Part shown: positions 43,178-51,044 of the stretch, in pieces
Layout of the letters: each line of letters begins with the position of its first letter
Position numbering within the stretch: position 1 is the first letter of the stretch
NCBI GenBank assembly: GCA_944330115.1
Contig: CALVIN010000002.1
Location: 186,001 to 250,000 of the forward strand
DNA: 64,000 nucleotides
Source of the DNA: an uncultured Clostridia bacterium
GTDB lineage: Bacteria > Bacillota > Clostridia > Christensenellales > Borkfalkiaceae
Direction: 5' to 3'
The notes under the pieces: generated by a model
The model's input: the letters and a program-made list of their open reading frames with translations, nothing else
The model's database searches: none
Told to the model about the DNA's origin: nothing
Translations under genes and position numbers: made by a program

Positions 43178-43510
43178 ATGGCACATTTAAGACACGACCC
43201 TACGCAGAATCAGAAAGGCAAGATAACATACGATTCGGGCATAGTCGACGGCATAGTCGCTCTCGCCATAAGCGAGGTCGACGGGGTAACGCTGCTCAAT
43301 ACCAAGAACAAGGGCGTAAAGCTCGAGTTCGATAAAAACGGCATCGTCGCCGACATAAGCGTTAAAGTCGACTACGGCTACAATGTGGCTTCGCTCGCCT
43401 TCCGTATCCAGCAGTCGATAAAACACAACGTGGAGTCCATGACCAAATTCAAAGTGGATAAAATTAACGTGCACATTCAGGACGTCGACTTCCCTGATAA
43501 TTTAACGTAA
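43178..43510 (+). CDS. Asp23/Gls24-family protein
   Basis: A 110-residue member of the Asp23/Gls24 family, small proteins linked to envelope homeostasis and stress. The family pattern is visible: GIVDGIVALAISEVDGV, then VDYGYNVASLAFRIQ and the closing VNVHIQDVDF-like strand (read here as INVHIQDVDFPDN). The position before nusB and folD is the common yqhY site of Firmicutes. GGAG precedes the ATG at 43178; earlier in-frame ATGs lie within the promoter. Confidence 0.93.
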   Translation: MAHLRHDPTQNQKGKITYDSGIVDGIVALAISEVDGVTLLNTKNKGVKLEFDKNGIVADISVKVDYGYNVASLAFRIQQSIKHNVESMTKFKVDKINVHIQDVDFPDNLT

Positions 43511-43516
43511 TTGCAG

Positions 43517-43561
43517 ATATTCCCTTTGTCGTCATAACGCACAGAGGGAATATTTTACTTT
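43517..43561 (+). terminator. Terminator after asp23
   Basis: ATATTCCCT (43517-43525) pairs with AGGGAATAT (43545-43553), followed by TTTACTTT. Confidence 0.72.
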
Positions 43562-43571
43562 AAGGGCGCAT

Positions 43572-43970
43572 ATGAGAACCAAAGCAAGAGAAACATTATT
43601 CAAAATTTTATTTTCATCGCAGTTTGTCCAGCCGGTGGACAAGAGTTTCCGCACGGGGCTATACAGGGCGGGAGAACTCAACGAGGACGACGTAAAGTAT
43701 TGCGACAGGATACTTTCTCTCATCGACGAGCACTCCGCCGAAATTTCGGAGGTGATCGATAAAAAGTCGCTCGCCTTTCCCGAATCGCGGCTGTTCCCTG
43801 CCGACAGGAGCGTGCTGTTCATAGCCGTCGCCGAGATACTGTATTGCGACGACGTGCCCGACAAGGTGGCCGCGAGCGAGGCTGCCAATATCGCCTCGCG
43901 CTATTCTTCCGAAAAGTCGGCTTCCTTTATAAGCGGCATACTCGCCTCGGTGATAGCCGACAAACGCTAA
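43572..43970 (+). CDS. nusB: Transcription antitermination factor NusB
   Basis: A 132-residue all-helical protein that binds boxA RNA with S10 to prevent premature termination in rRNA operons. RTKARETLFKILFSSQF and the C-terminal EAANIASRYSSEKSASFISGIL are family signatures. It lies between asp23 and folD as in Bacillus. Confidence 0.93.
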   Translation: MRTKARETLFKILFSSQFVQPVDKSFRTGLYRAGELNEDDVKYCDRILSLIDEHSAEISEVIDKKSLAFPESRLFPADRSVLFIAVAEILYCDDVPDKVAASEAANIASRYSSEKSASFISGILASVIADKR

Positions 43971-44008
43971 ATTTACACTATAACTGAACATAAGGAGGTG
44001 CAGCGGAA

Positions 44009-44854
44009 ATGTATAAGCTGATCGACGGAAAAAAACTTGCGCAGGAGATACGCGCCGAAGTAAAGCAAAAGGTGGCTGAATACAGCCGGAACAGCGGCAG
44101 GGAGATAGGCCTTGCCGTCGTCCTTGTAGGCGAAGATCCCGCGTCGAAGGTGTACGTGCGCAACAAGATAAAGGCGTGCGAGGAGGTGGGCATCAAGTCT
44201 TTTGCCTACTACCTCGATAAGGATACCGCCCAGGCGCGCGTGGAGGAGCTGATAAGGAGCCTTTCCGTAGACAACAAGATAGACGGCATACTCGTCCAGC
44301 TGCCGTTGCCGCCCCACCTCGACGAAAAGAAGATACTCGAGATCATTCCCGATAAAAAGGACGTCGACGGTTTTTCAGCGTCGAATACGGGCAAGCTTTC
44401 AAAGAACGAGCCTTGCCTCGTGGCGTGCACGCCCAACGGCATAATGAAGATGTTTGAGAGCGAAAATATATCGCTTACCGGCAAGAATGCCGTGGTCATC
44501 GGCCGCTCCAACATAGTGGGCAAGCCCATGGCGATGCTGCTCACGAACGCCAACGCCACCGTCACCCTCTGCCACAGCAAGACGGCAAATTTAAAGGAGG
44601 TCTGCGCCCGCGCCGACGTTCTGGTGGCGGCGATAGGAAAGCCCAAGTTTGTCACCGCCGATATGGTAAAGGAGGGGGCCGTAGTCATAGATGTAGGCAT
44701 GGACCGCGACGAAAACGGCAAGCTGTGCGGCGACGTCGACTTTGAAAACGTAAAGGAGAAATGCTCTTACATAACTCCCGTTCCCGGCGGCGTAGGCCCC
44801 ATGACCATAGCCATGCTGATGTATAACACCTATCTTTCCGCAGCAAGGAGCTGA
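44009..44854 (+). CDS. folD: Methylenetetrahydrofolate dehydrogenase/cyclohydrolase
   Basis: A 281-residue bifunctional enzyme of one-carbon metabolism, interconverting 5,10-methylene- and 10-formyl-tetrahydrofolate. The folate-site motif VQLPLPPHLDE, PDKKDVDGF and the NADP-site GRSNIVGKPMAMLL are all present, as is the closing TPVPGGVGPMT. AAGGAGG precedes the ATG. The xseA and xseB genes commonly found between folD and ispA are missing; ispA follows after six bases. Confidence 0.97.
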   Translation: MYKLIDGKKLAQEIRAEVKQKVAEYSRNSGREIGLAVVLVGEDPASKVYVRNKIKACEEVGIKSFAYYLDKDTAQARVEELIRSLSVDNKIDGILVQLPLPPHLDEKKILEIIPDKKDVDGFSASNTGKLSKNEPCLVACTPNGIMKMFESENISLTGKNAVVIGRSNIVGKPMAMLLTNANATVTLCHSKTANLKEVCARADVLVAAIGKPKFVTADMVKEGAVVIDVGMDRDENGKLCGDVDFENVKEKCSYITPVPGGVGPMTIAMLMYNTYLSAARS

Positions 44855-44860
44855 TCTGAT

Positions 44861-45739
44861 TTGTATTCGTTCAAGGAAAAATACGGGGAATATTTAACCT
44901 CGTTCGAAGCACGCCTAAACAAATTTTACGACGAGTTCACCTGCCGTCCGCAGATTTTGGACGACAGCCTTAAATACAGCTTAAAGAGCGGAGGCAAGCG
45001 CGTCCGCCCCGTTCTCATGCTGGCCTCGGCCGAGCTTACGGGGGCCGGGGATTGTCGCGTGGAAGATTTTGCGCTCGCGCTCGAACTCATACACACCTAT
45101 TCGCTCATTCACGACGACCTGCCAGAGATGGACAACGACGACTACCGCAGGGGGCGTCCCTCAAACCACAAGATGTTCGGCGCGGGCAACGCCGTGCTTG
45201 CGGGAGACGGGCTTTTGAACACCGCATACTATATTCTCTTCGAGCGGTGCGCCGACGGCAAGGCAAGTGCCGAAGCCGCTAAATTTTTGTGCGGCTGCGC
45301 GGGCGTGAACGGCATGATAGCCGGGCAGTCGGCCGACCTGTACTGCGCCGAAAAGGGCGTAAGGAGCGGCGACATGCTCGACTTTATCGTAGCGAACAAG
45401 ACGGGCAAGTTAATTTCGGCGGCTACCGCCGTACCCGCCATACTTGCGGGCGGCAAATACTTTTTGGAGCTAAAGCAGTTCGGCGAGGACCTCGGCAGGC
45501 TTTTTCAGCTCGTCGACGACATTCTCGACGAGGAGGGCAGTCCCGAAAGCCTCGGCAAAACGACGGGCAAGGACAGGAGCGAGAACAAGCTCACCTATGT
45601 CACCTTTTACGGCATCGACCAGTGCCGCGTATATGCCGACATAATGTCGGACAGGTGTCTTAAAATACTCGAGGGCATAGAGGGCGACACTTCGTTTCTG
45701 CGCGACGTCGTGGCGTTCGTGCGTCATCGCGAGAGCTGA
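44861..45739 (+). CDS. ispA: Polyprenyl (farnesyl/geranyl) diphosphate synthase
   Basis: A 292-residue prenyl diphosphate synthase. The first aspartate-rich motif is HDDLPEMDNDDYRRGRPS and the second LVDDILDEEG; GGKRVRPVLMLAS is the substrate-binding stretch. The residues before the first motif suggest a C15 product, but chain length is inferred. The TTG start is supported by AAGGAG ten bases upstream. Together with dxs downstream and ispH at the start of the window, it supplies isoprenoid precursors. The large structured RNA begins 40 bases after its stop. Confidence 0.95.
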   Translation: MYSFKEKYGEYLTSFEARLNKFYDEFTCRPQILDDSLKYSLKSGGKRVRPVLMLASAELTGAGDCRVEDFALALELIHTYSLIHDDLPEMDNDDYRRGRPSNHKMFGAGNAVLAGDGLLNTAYYILFERCADGKASAEAAKFLCGCAGVNGMIAGQSADLYCAEKGVRSGDMLDFIVANKTGKLISAATAVPAILAGGKYFLELKQFGEDLGRLFQLVDDILDEEGSPESLGKTTGKDRSENKLTYVTFYGIDQCRVYADIMSDRCLKILEGIEGDTSFLRDVVAFVRHRES

Positions 45740-45747
45740 AAATTTGT

Positions 45748-45776
45748 TTGACATTTTTTTTGGTATATGATAATAT
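45748..45776 (+). promoter_or_regulatory. Promoter of the large RNA
   Basis: TTGACA (45748-45753), 17 bases, TAATAT (45771-45776); GATAAT at 45769 is an alternative -10. It starts eight bases after the ispA stop and predicts a 5' end near 45783. Confidence 0.78.
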
Positions 45777-45782
45777 ATTATT

Positions 45783-46340
45783 AGTAATATCCAGGTGGCG
45801 CAGTATTCTAGTCAGATGTTGCAGACGTGAAGGCGGGGTTAAAAGACCGTCGTAGGGCATATTATGAAGTTTCTGGTATCTGCTTGCTTTGCCCAAAAGC
45901 GGGTGGATGCTGGGAGTAAAGGTTTATGGGAACTGCGTAACGGCATATGACAGTCAACCCATTTACCGCTGCAGCCGCAATTGTTTTGCGGATACACCTG
46001 CTGCCGGGCGCAAGCTCGGCACAGAGTAGCCTGCCTTGAGTGAGGTCAGCGGATAACAGAACAAAGCACATTCGGCGCGGCCACGTCGTCTGCAGCTATC
46101 GCTGTTTGAAATTGATCTTGCAAAAGAGGATAAACCCTGCAACAGCTGTCAAGGAAAGCTTCTAGACTGTCAACGTATTAGAGATTACGGTGTGGACTCA
46201 GTGGCGATTCGGTTGCGCGCAAGGCAACTGCGCGACCGCGCTCTCAAAAGGAAACTGCTTCTTCGGCGACGGGAAGTGGGCGCGGGGGAAATCCTACCGA
46301 ACCTAAAGCCGCAAAGTTTATTTAATATAAGCCACCAAAA
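45783..46340 (+). ncRNA. ole: OLE RNA (ornate, large, extremophilic)
   Basis: A stretch of about 550 bases with no credible reading frame on either strand but dense structure. GGTGGC (45794-45799) near the 5' end is complementary to GCCACC (46331-46336) near the 3' end, closing the whole RNA. Internal hairpins include CCGCAA/TTGCGG (45975-45991), a GCAA tetraloop at 46010-46013 on a GCCGGGC/GCTCGGC stem, and TTCGG/CCGAA (46262-46301). Size, the site between ispA and an OapA-like gene, and dxs-tlyA-argR-recN downstream are those of OLE RNA, which in Bacillus (Halalkalibacterium) halodurans forms membrane ribonucleoprotein complexes linked to cold, alcohol and metal-ion stress. The identification rests on context, size and structure, not on a covariance search. 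Confidence 0.87.
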
Positions 46341-46354
46341 TATTTACTTTTTCT

Positions 46355-46383
46355 ACGCACAATAAATTTGTGCGTATTTTATT
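46355..46383 (+). terminator. Hairpin between the OLE RNA and oapA
   Basis: ACGCAC (46355-46360), nine-base loop, GTGCGT (46370-46375), then ATTTTATTT. It could set the 3' end of part of the OLE transcripts while letting others continue into oapA. Confidence 0.65.
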
Positions 46384-46397
46384 TAGTCGGGATTTTT

Positions 46398-47090
46398 ATG
46401 GATAAGAGCGGAAATTTGGATAAAAACGGCAAAAACACGCCCCTGCAGGAGGCCGAAGCGCCCTTGGCGCAAGCTGAGCCGCAGAACGAAGCGCGTTCCG
46501 CCGCAAAGGGCAGGGATGCCGATAAAAATACAAAAAAGCGCAGGGGCAAAAAGAAGAAAAAGGTGCCCGTGTGGCTGAGCTGGGGGCTTACCATCTTAGT
46601 GCTCTCGTTCTTTTTGAGCGTGCTGTTCAGCTTCCTCACCGAAATAGCCGTGAACGACAGCCCCGTATACGTCTGCATAATAGTGCTCGTCGTGCTGCTC
46701 GTTTTGAATATAGGGTGCGACATAATAGCCAACGCCGTGCTCTCGTGCGATGTCGACGGGTTCAACGCCATGGCGTCGCGCAAGATACGCGGGGCAAGGC
46801 GCGCCGTAACTTTTTGCAAGCATGCCGAAAAGATAGCCAGCATTTTTTCAGACGTTATAGGCGATATCTGCGGCATAGTCAGCGGCTCTGCGGGCGCGGT
46901 GCTCGCCGCCATATTTATTGTTGACGAAAGTTCTTGGGAGGGAATGGTGGCGTCCATTCTCGTAAGCGCCGTAATAGGCGCGCTCACCGTTGGCGGCAAG
47001 GCCTTCGGCAAGCCCATCTCGTTAAAATATAACAGTAAAATAGCCTTCGCTTTTGCGAAGTTTACCACATTTTTTGTAAAGGAAAAGTAA
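46398..47090 (+). CDS. oapA: OLE-associated membrane protein OapA
   Basis: A 230-residue membrane protein directly downstream of the OLE RNA. The first 60 residues are hydrophilic and end in the basic cluster KKRRGKKKKK, suitable for RNA contact. Four hydrophobic helices follow (about 63-85, 92-112, 155-175 and 182-200). The stretch between helices 2 and 3 (FNAMASRKIRGARRAV, then FSDVIGDICGIVSG) resembles OapA as I know it from B. halodurans. OapA binds OLE RNA and brings it to the membrane. The N-terminal extension looks longer than in Bacillus. The ATG at 46398 is chosen because the upstream TTG lies inside the hairpin loop; the ribosome-binding site is weak. Confidence 0.85.
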   Translation: MDKSGNLDKNGKNTPLQEAEAPLAQAEPQNEARSAAKGRDADKNTKKRRGKKKKKVPVWLSWGLTILVLSFFLSVLFSFLTEIAVNDSPVYVCIIVLVVLLVLNIGCDIIANAVLSCDVDGFNAMASRKIRGARRAVTFCKHAEKIASIFSDVIGDICGIVSGSAGAVLAAIFIVDESSWEGMVASILVSAVIGALTVGGKAFGKPISLKYNSKIAFAFAKFTTFFVKEK

Positions 47091-47113
47091 GATCGTTCGG
47101 GAGATAGCATAAG

Positions 47114-48853
47114 TTGATGTTTGAAGATATTACGGGCAGCAAGCTTAAATCGCTCGATATGAATGGGCTCGAAGCTCTGTGCGAGGATATACGGGGAAAG
47201 ATAATTTCTTCCGTCATGCAAAACGGCGGGCATCTTTCGTCCAACCTCGGCGTGGTGGAGCTCACCGTCGCGCTGCACTATGTGTTTGATTTCCCTGAAG
47301 ATAAAATAATTTTTGATGTAGGTCATCAGTGCTATGCGCACAAGATGCTCTCCGGCCGCGCTGAGCAGTTCTCCTCGCTCAGAAAAAAAGGCGGGCTTTC
47401 GGGCTTTCCCAAGCGCTCCGAGAGCGTGTACGACAGTTACAATACCGGCCACGCGGGCACGTCCATTTCGGCGGCGCTCGGCATGGCAAAGGCGCGCGAC
47501 CTTGCCGGGGACGATTACAATATAATCGCCGTGATAGGCGACGGCTCCTTCAACAACGGCCTTGTCTATGAGGCGTTCAACAACTTAAAGCAGCTGGGCG
47601 CGCGCATACTTATAATAATAAACGACAACGGCATGTCGATATCCCCCACGGTGGGAAGCATGCACGAGTATCTCGAGGCGCTAAAAAACGACGTGGAGGA
47701 GAGATACCACAAGAACCGCCGCGCGGGCATATTTGAAAGGTTCGGACTTGAGTACGACGGCGTATACGACGGCAACGACGTTGCCGAAATGGTGGCCGAA
47801 CTTACAAAGGTAAAGCAGAAACTCAAGAGCGGCTCGGTGATAATGCACGTAATGACCAAAAAGGGCAAGGGCTACAGCCTGTGCGAGGACGATCCCGAGG
47901 CAACTCACGGCATATCCGAAGGGGGAGAGGCCGAAATTACCGAATATTCGAAGGTGCTCGGAAGGGAGCTCTGCTCGCTTGCGGCCGACAACGACAAGAT
48001 AGTGGCCGTTACCGCCGCCATGACGGGGAGCGTAGGTCTTTCGGACTTCTTTGCAAAATTTCCGCAAAGGGCGGTGGATGTAGGTATCTGCGAAGAGCAC
48101 GCCGCCGTGTTCTGCGCCGCAATGGCAGCGCAGGGATTCAAGCCCTATTTTGCGGTATATTCCACCTTTTTGCAGCGCTCCTTCGACGAGGTAGTGCTCG
48201 ATATATGCAGCCAGAACCTGCCCGTCACGCTCTGCATAGACAGGGCGGGCATAAGCGGGGCCGACGGCGAAACGCACCAGGGCGTGTTCGACCTTTCCTA
48301 TCTCTCGTTGATGCCAAACATGGCGATAGCCGTGCCGAAGGACGCCGAGGAATTTGCCGAAATGCTTAAATTCAGCGCGGGATATAGCGGGCCGCTCGCC
48401 ATAAGATATCCGCGCGCAAGCTATCACACTTTCGGCAAATGCAAAAAAATAGAGCTCGGCAAGTGGGAGAAGCTTAGCGATGGCGACGGCAAAGTTGCCA
48501 TACTTGCCTGCGGCGAGCGCGCCATATGGCGCGCGGTATGCGCTGCGGAGCGCGTGCAAAAGGAGTGCGGCGTGCGCCCCTCGGTGATAAACGTACGCTT
48601 TGTAAAGCCGCTCGACGAGGGTATGCTCTTAGAACTTAAAGAAAAAGATATAATAACGATAGAGGACAACGCGCTGATAGGCGGCTTCGGTTCGCTCGTT
48701 GCAGCCCGCTATTCGGGCAGCGGCAAGCGGGTGAAGATATTTGCATACGGCGATAAATTTATAGAACACGGCGGCGTAGAGGAGCTGATGGACGACTGCG
48801 GCCTCGCCGTGAAAGATATAGTCAGCTACATAAAAGAAAATGAGATTGGATAA
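47114..48853 (+). CDS. dxs: 1-deoxy-D-xylulose-5-phosphate synthase
   Basis: Thiamine-diphosphate enzyme for the first step of the MEP pathway. The 579 residues contain the GHLSSNLGVVELTVALHYVF opening, the cofactor motif GDGSFNNGLVYEAFNN, the acid EEHAAVFCAAMAAQG and the C-terminal transketolase part. It is about 40 residues shorter than many homologues, through shorter linkers. The start is TTG at 47114 or ATG at 47117; GGGAG at 47099-47103 fits the TTG slightly better. It is the classic neighbour of OLE/oapA, and tlyA starts inside its 3' end. Confidence 0.96.
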   Translation: MMFEDITGSKLKSLDMNGLEALCEDIRGKIISSVMQNGGHLSSNLGVVELTVALHYVFDFPEDKIIFDVGHQCYAHKMLSGRAEQFSSLRKKGGLSGFPKRSESVYDSYNTGHAGTSISAALGMAKARDLAGDDYNIIAVIGDGSFNNGLVYEAFNNLKQLGARILIIINDNGMSISPTVGSMHEYLEALKNDVEERYHKNRRAGIFERFGLEYDGVYDGNDVAEMVAELTKVKQKLKSGSVIMHVMTKKGKGYSLCEDDPEATHGISEGGEAEITEYSKVLGRELCSLAADNDKIVAVTAAMTGSVGLSDFFAKFPQRAVDVGICEEHAAVFCAAMAAQGFKPYFAVYSTFLQRSFDEVVLDICSQNLPVTLCIDRAGISGADGETHQGVFDLSYLSLMPNMAIAVPKDAEEFAEMLKFSAGYSGPLAIRYPRASYHTFGKCKKIELGKWEKLSDGDGKVAILACGERAIWRAVCAAERVQKECGVRPSVINVRFVKPLDEGMLLELKEKDIITIEDNALIGGFGSLVAARYSGSGKRVKIFAYGDKFIEHGGVEELMDDCGLAVKDIVSYIKENEIG

Positions 48854-49595
48854 GTATCTAGCCGAAAGGTTCGGCTCGCGCAGCAGAGCGGCGGCCGCAA
48901 TAGAGCGCGGCATAGTCACCGTAAACGGCCAAAGCAGGCCTGCCTCCTATGAAGTGAAGGAGGGCGACAAGGTAGACGTTGCCGAGGAGAGCATTTCCTT
49001 TGTGTCTGCGGGAGGGTATAAACTTTATAAGGCGCTCAATGATTTCGGTTTTTCGGCGGAGGGAAAGGTGTTTGCCGATATCGGAGCAAGCACGGGCGGC
49101 TTTACCGACTGCCTCTTAAAGTGCGGCGCAAGCAAGGTGTATTGCATCGACGTCGGTGAAAGTCAGCTCGACGGCAGCCTTTTAGACAAAAATGTGGTAG
49201 TGATAGATAACTTCAACGCGCGCGACATATCGCCCGATATGTTTAATGAAACGCTCGACGGAGTTACCATAGATGTCAGTTTTATATCGCTCACATACCT
49301 GTTTGAGGCCGTTTGCAGAGTACTATGTCAGACAAAACACGTGCTTGCGCTCATAAAACCGCAGTTTGAGTGCGGCAGCAGGTCGGTCGGCAAGAACGGC
49401 ATAGTGCGCGGCGCCGATAAGCACAGGCAGATAATAAAAAAGATATACGAAAGCGCCATATCTCACTCTCTTGCGCCGCAGGCGCTTACGAACGCGCCCG
49501 AAGTAAAGGGTAAAAATTTGGAGTATGTGATACTCTTGGAAAAGGGCGGCACGCCCGCCTCGTTCGAAAGTTTGCTTAAGGGTGTAAAGCTGTAA
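48840..49595 (+). CDS. tlyA: TlyA-family rRNA 2'-O-methyltransferase
   Basis: A 251-residue protein with an N-terminal S4 domain (MRLDKYLAERFGSRSRAAAA) and an FtsJ-like Rossmann methyltransferase (FADIGASTGGFTDCLLKCGA). Relatives methylate 16S and 23S rRNA; some act as hemolysins in assays. It overlaps dxs by 14 bases. In the segment before ALIKPQFECG, where relatives read something like LLKPGG, a copy of the dispersed repeat encodes CRVLCQTK, so the repeat has replaced or been absorbed into family sequence. Confidence 0.93.
   Translation: MRLDKYLAERFGSRSRAAAAIERGIVTVNGQSRPASYEVKEGDKVDVAEESISFVSAGGYKLYKALNDFGFSAEGKVFADIGASTGGFTDCLLKCGASKVYCIDVGESQLDGSLLDKNVVVIDNFNARDISPDMFNETLDGVTIDVSFISLTYLFEAVCRVLCQTKHVLALIKPQFECGSRSVGKNGIVRGADKHRQIIKKIYESAISHSLAPQALTNAPEVKGKNLEYVILLEKGGTPASFESLLKGVKL
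49312..49337 (+). repeat. Dispersed AGTACTATG repeat, copy 6
   Basis: TTTGCAG, AGTACTATG, then TCAGACAAAA. Inside tlyA, read in a different frame from copies 3 and 4 (RVLCQT). Confidence 0.75.
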
Positions 49596-49680
49596 TGCCG
49601 CTTTTTTTGACAGGGCGCGCCGAAAGCGCGCGGAGAGCAAGTTTTTTTACTAAATTTATAAACACCCTTATAATACGGCG

Positions 49681-49719
49681 GGCCTGCGATTTAAAATGAT
49701 TTGCAGGCCTTAAAATTTT
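49681..49719 (+). terminator. Terminator after tlyA
   Basis: GGCCTGC (49681-49687) pairs with GCAGGCC (49703-49709), followed by TTAAAATTTTT. Confidence 0.8.
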
Positions 49720-49730
49720 TGCCGACACTA

Positions 49731-49759
49731 TTGCATATTTGCATAAATTGATGTATAAT
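49731..49759 (+). promoter_or_regulatory. Promoter of nadK
   Basis: TTGCAT (49731-49736), 17 bases, TATAAT (49754-49759). Transcription should start only a few bases before the nadK ATG. Confidence 0.68.
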
Positions 49760-49768
49760 AACAGATGT

Positions 49769-50581
49769 ATGAAAGTGGGGATATATTTTAACAAAAACTA
49801 TCTTCCCGACAATCTCAAATTGGCGGCAAGATTGAAAGAAAAACTCTCCGGCTCCGGCATAGAATGCCGCGTGGTGTGCGCGGCCGAGGATCTTAGCGGC
49901 ATAGACGTTCTGATGGTGCTCGGCGGCGACGGAACCATACTCACCATGGCGGCGGAGTGCGCGCGCAGAGGAATAAAGATAATGGGCATAAACTACGGCC
50001 ACATGGGCTTTCTTGCCGAATTCGAGCAGGACAAGCTGGACGACGCCGTCGACCTTTTGTGCAGCGGCAACTATTCCACCGAAAGGCGCAGCATGCTCTC
50101 GATCGATATCGGCGGTAAAAACTATCTTGCTCTCAACGACCTCGTCATACAGCGAAGTACATATGGTAAGAAGTTCAGCAACACCATAAATCTCTCGGCA
50201 ACTATCGATGGTTCGCTCGTAGATAACTATCTCTCCGACGGCATAATAGTAAGCACGCCCACGGGTTCTACGGCCTATTCGCTTGCGGCGGGCGGTTCGG
50301 TGCTCACACCCGATATAAGCGCCTTTATTTTAACGCCGCTGTGCGCCCATTCGCTGCATTCCCGCCCGATAGTATTCTCCGATAAGTCGGTGCTCAACAT
50401 CTACTATCATAAAGAAAACACCGCCGTAAACGTATCGGTGGACGGAATAGTGGTGGGCGAGTTCGAGTCGTTTGCCGAGGCAAAGGTCACAAAATCGGAC
50501 TTTTACACCGAATTTATCACCTCTAACAACATAAACTTTTTTGATAAGCTGCTGTCTAAACTCAGCAAATGGAGCAGATAA
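49769..50581 (+). CDS. nadK: NAD kinase
   Basis: A 270-residue NAD kinase producing NADP. The catalytic GGDGT motif (VLGGDGTILTMA), YGHMGFLAEFE and TPTGSTAYSLAAGG are all present. The start at 49769 gives the family opening MKVGIYFNKNY. With the -10 element ending at 49759 the mRNA would have almost no leader and no ribosome-binding site, so translation may be leaderless. argR starts at the base after its stop. Confidence 0.94.
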   Translation: MKVGIYFNKNYLPDNLKLAARLKEKLSGSGIECRVVCAAEDLSGIDVLMVLGGDGTILTMAAECARRGIKIMGINYGHMGFLAEFEQDKLDDAVDLLCSGNYSTERRSMLSIDIGGKNYLALNDLVIQRSTYGKKFSNTINLSATIDGSLVDNYLSDGIIVSTPTGSTAYSLAAGGSVLTPDISAFILTPLCAHSLHSRPIVFSDKSVLNIYYHKENTAVNVSVDGIVVGEFESFAEAKVTKSDFYTEFITSNNINFFDKLLSKLSKWSR

Positions 50582-51034
50582 GTGTATAGAAACGCAAGGC
50601 AAGCCAAGATACTTGAAATAATTTCAAAAAACGAGATTGAAACGCAGGAAGAGCTGTGCAACGAACTCAATAAGCTCAACTTTAACGTCACGCAGGCCAC
50701 CATCTCGCGCGATATAAAGGAGCTCAAGCTCTATAAAGTTTCGGGCACCACAAAAAAGTATAAATATGCAAGTCTGGAAGGCACGCAGGAGGAGCTCAGT
50801 CCGCGCATGATAAACCTGTTCAGGGAGTGCGTGCTGAGCATAAACTATGCGAACAACCTCATAGTGATAAAAACCATGCGCGGCAACGGGCAGAGCGGCG
50901 GCTCATTCGTCGATTCACTGCAGATAAAGGAGATCATAGGTTGCGTCGCCGGCGACGATACCGTGCTTGTTATAGTCGACAGTACCGAACACACCCCGGC
51001 GGTCACCGAAAAGCTCAGGGAATACCTCTTGTAA
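50582..51034 (+). CDS. argR: Arginine repressor
   Basis: A 150-residue ArgR/AhrC. The N-terminal winged helix contains IETQEELCNELNKLNFNVTQ and ATISRDIKELKL; the C-terminal oligomerisation and arginine-binding domain has CVAGDDTVLVIVDS. It should repress arginine synthesis genes with arginine bound. GTG immediately after the nadK stop is the start, with GGAG eight bases upstream inside nadK. The argR-recN pair is conserved in Firmicutes. Confidence 0.95.
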   Translation: MYRNARQAKILEIISKNEIETQEELCNELNKLNFNVTQATISRDIKELKLYKVSGTTKKYKYASLEGTQEELSPRMINLFRECVLSINYANNLIVIKTMRGNGQSGGSFVDSLQIKEIIGCVAGDDTVLVIVDSTEHTPAVTEKLREYLL

Positions 51035-51044
51035 AGCCAAAATT

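Noticed and set aside
45862..46071. Short open frames within the OLE RNA region on the minus strand
   Set aside because: No start signals or family similarity; the segment is explained by a structured RNA.
45783..46340. tmRNA or RNase P RNA as identity of the large RNA
   Set aside because: No tRNA-like ends with a CCA-proximal acceptor, no tag-peptide frame and no RNase P core motifs were seen; the gene context is that of OLE.
50153..50165. GCGAAGTACATATG in nadK, similar to the left part of the repeat
   Set aside because: Shares the GCGAAGTAC flank with copies 3 and 7 but lacks the rest of the core; too weak to call.
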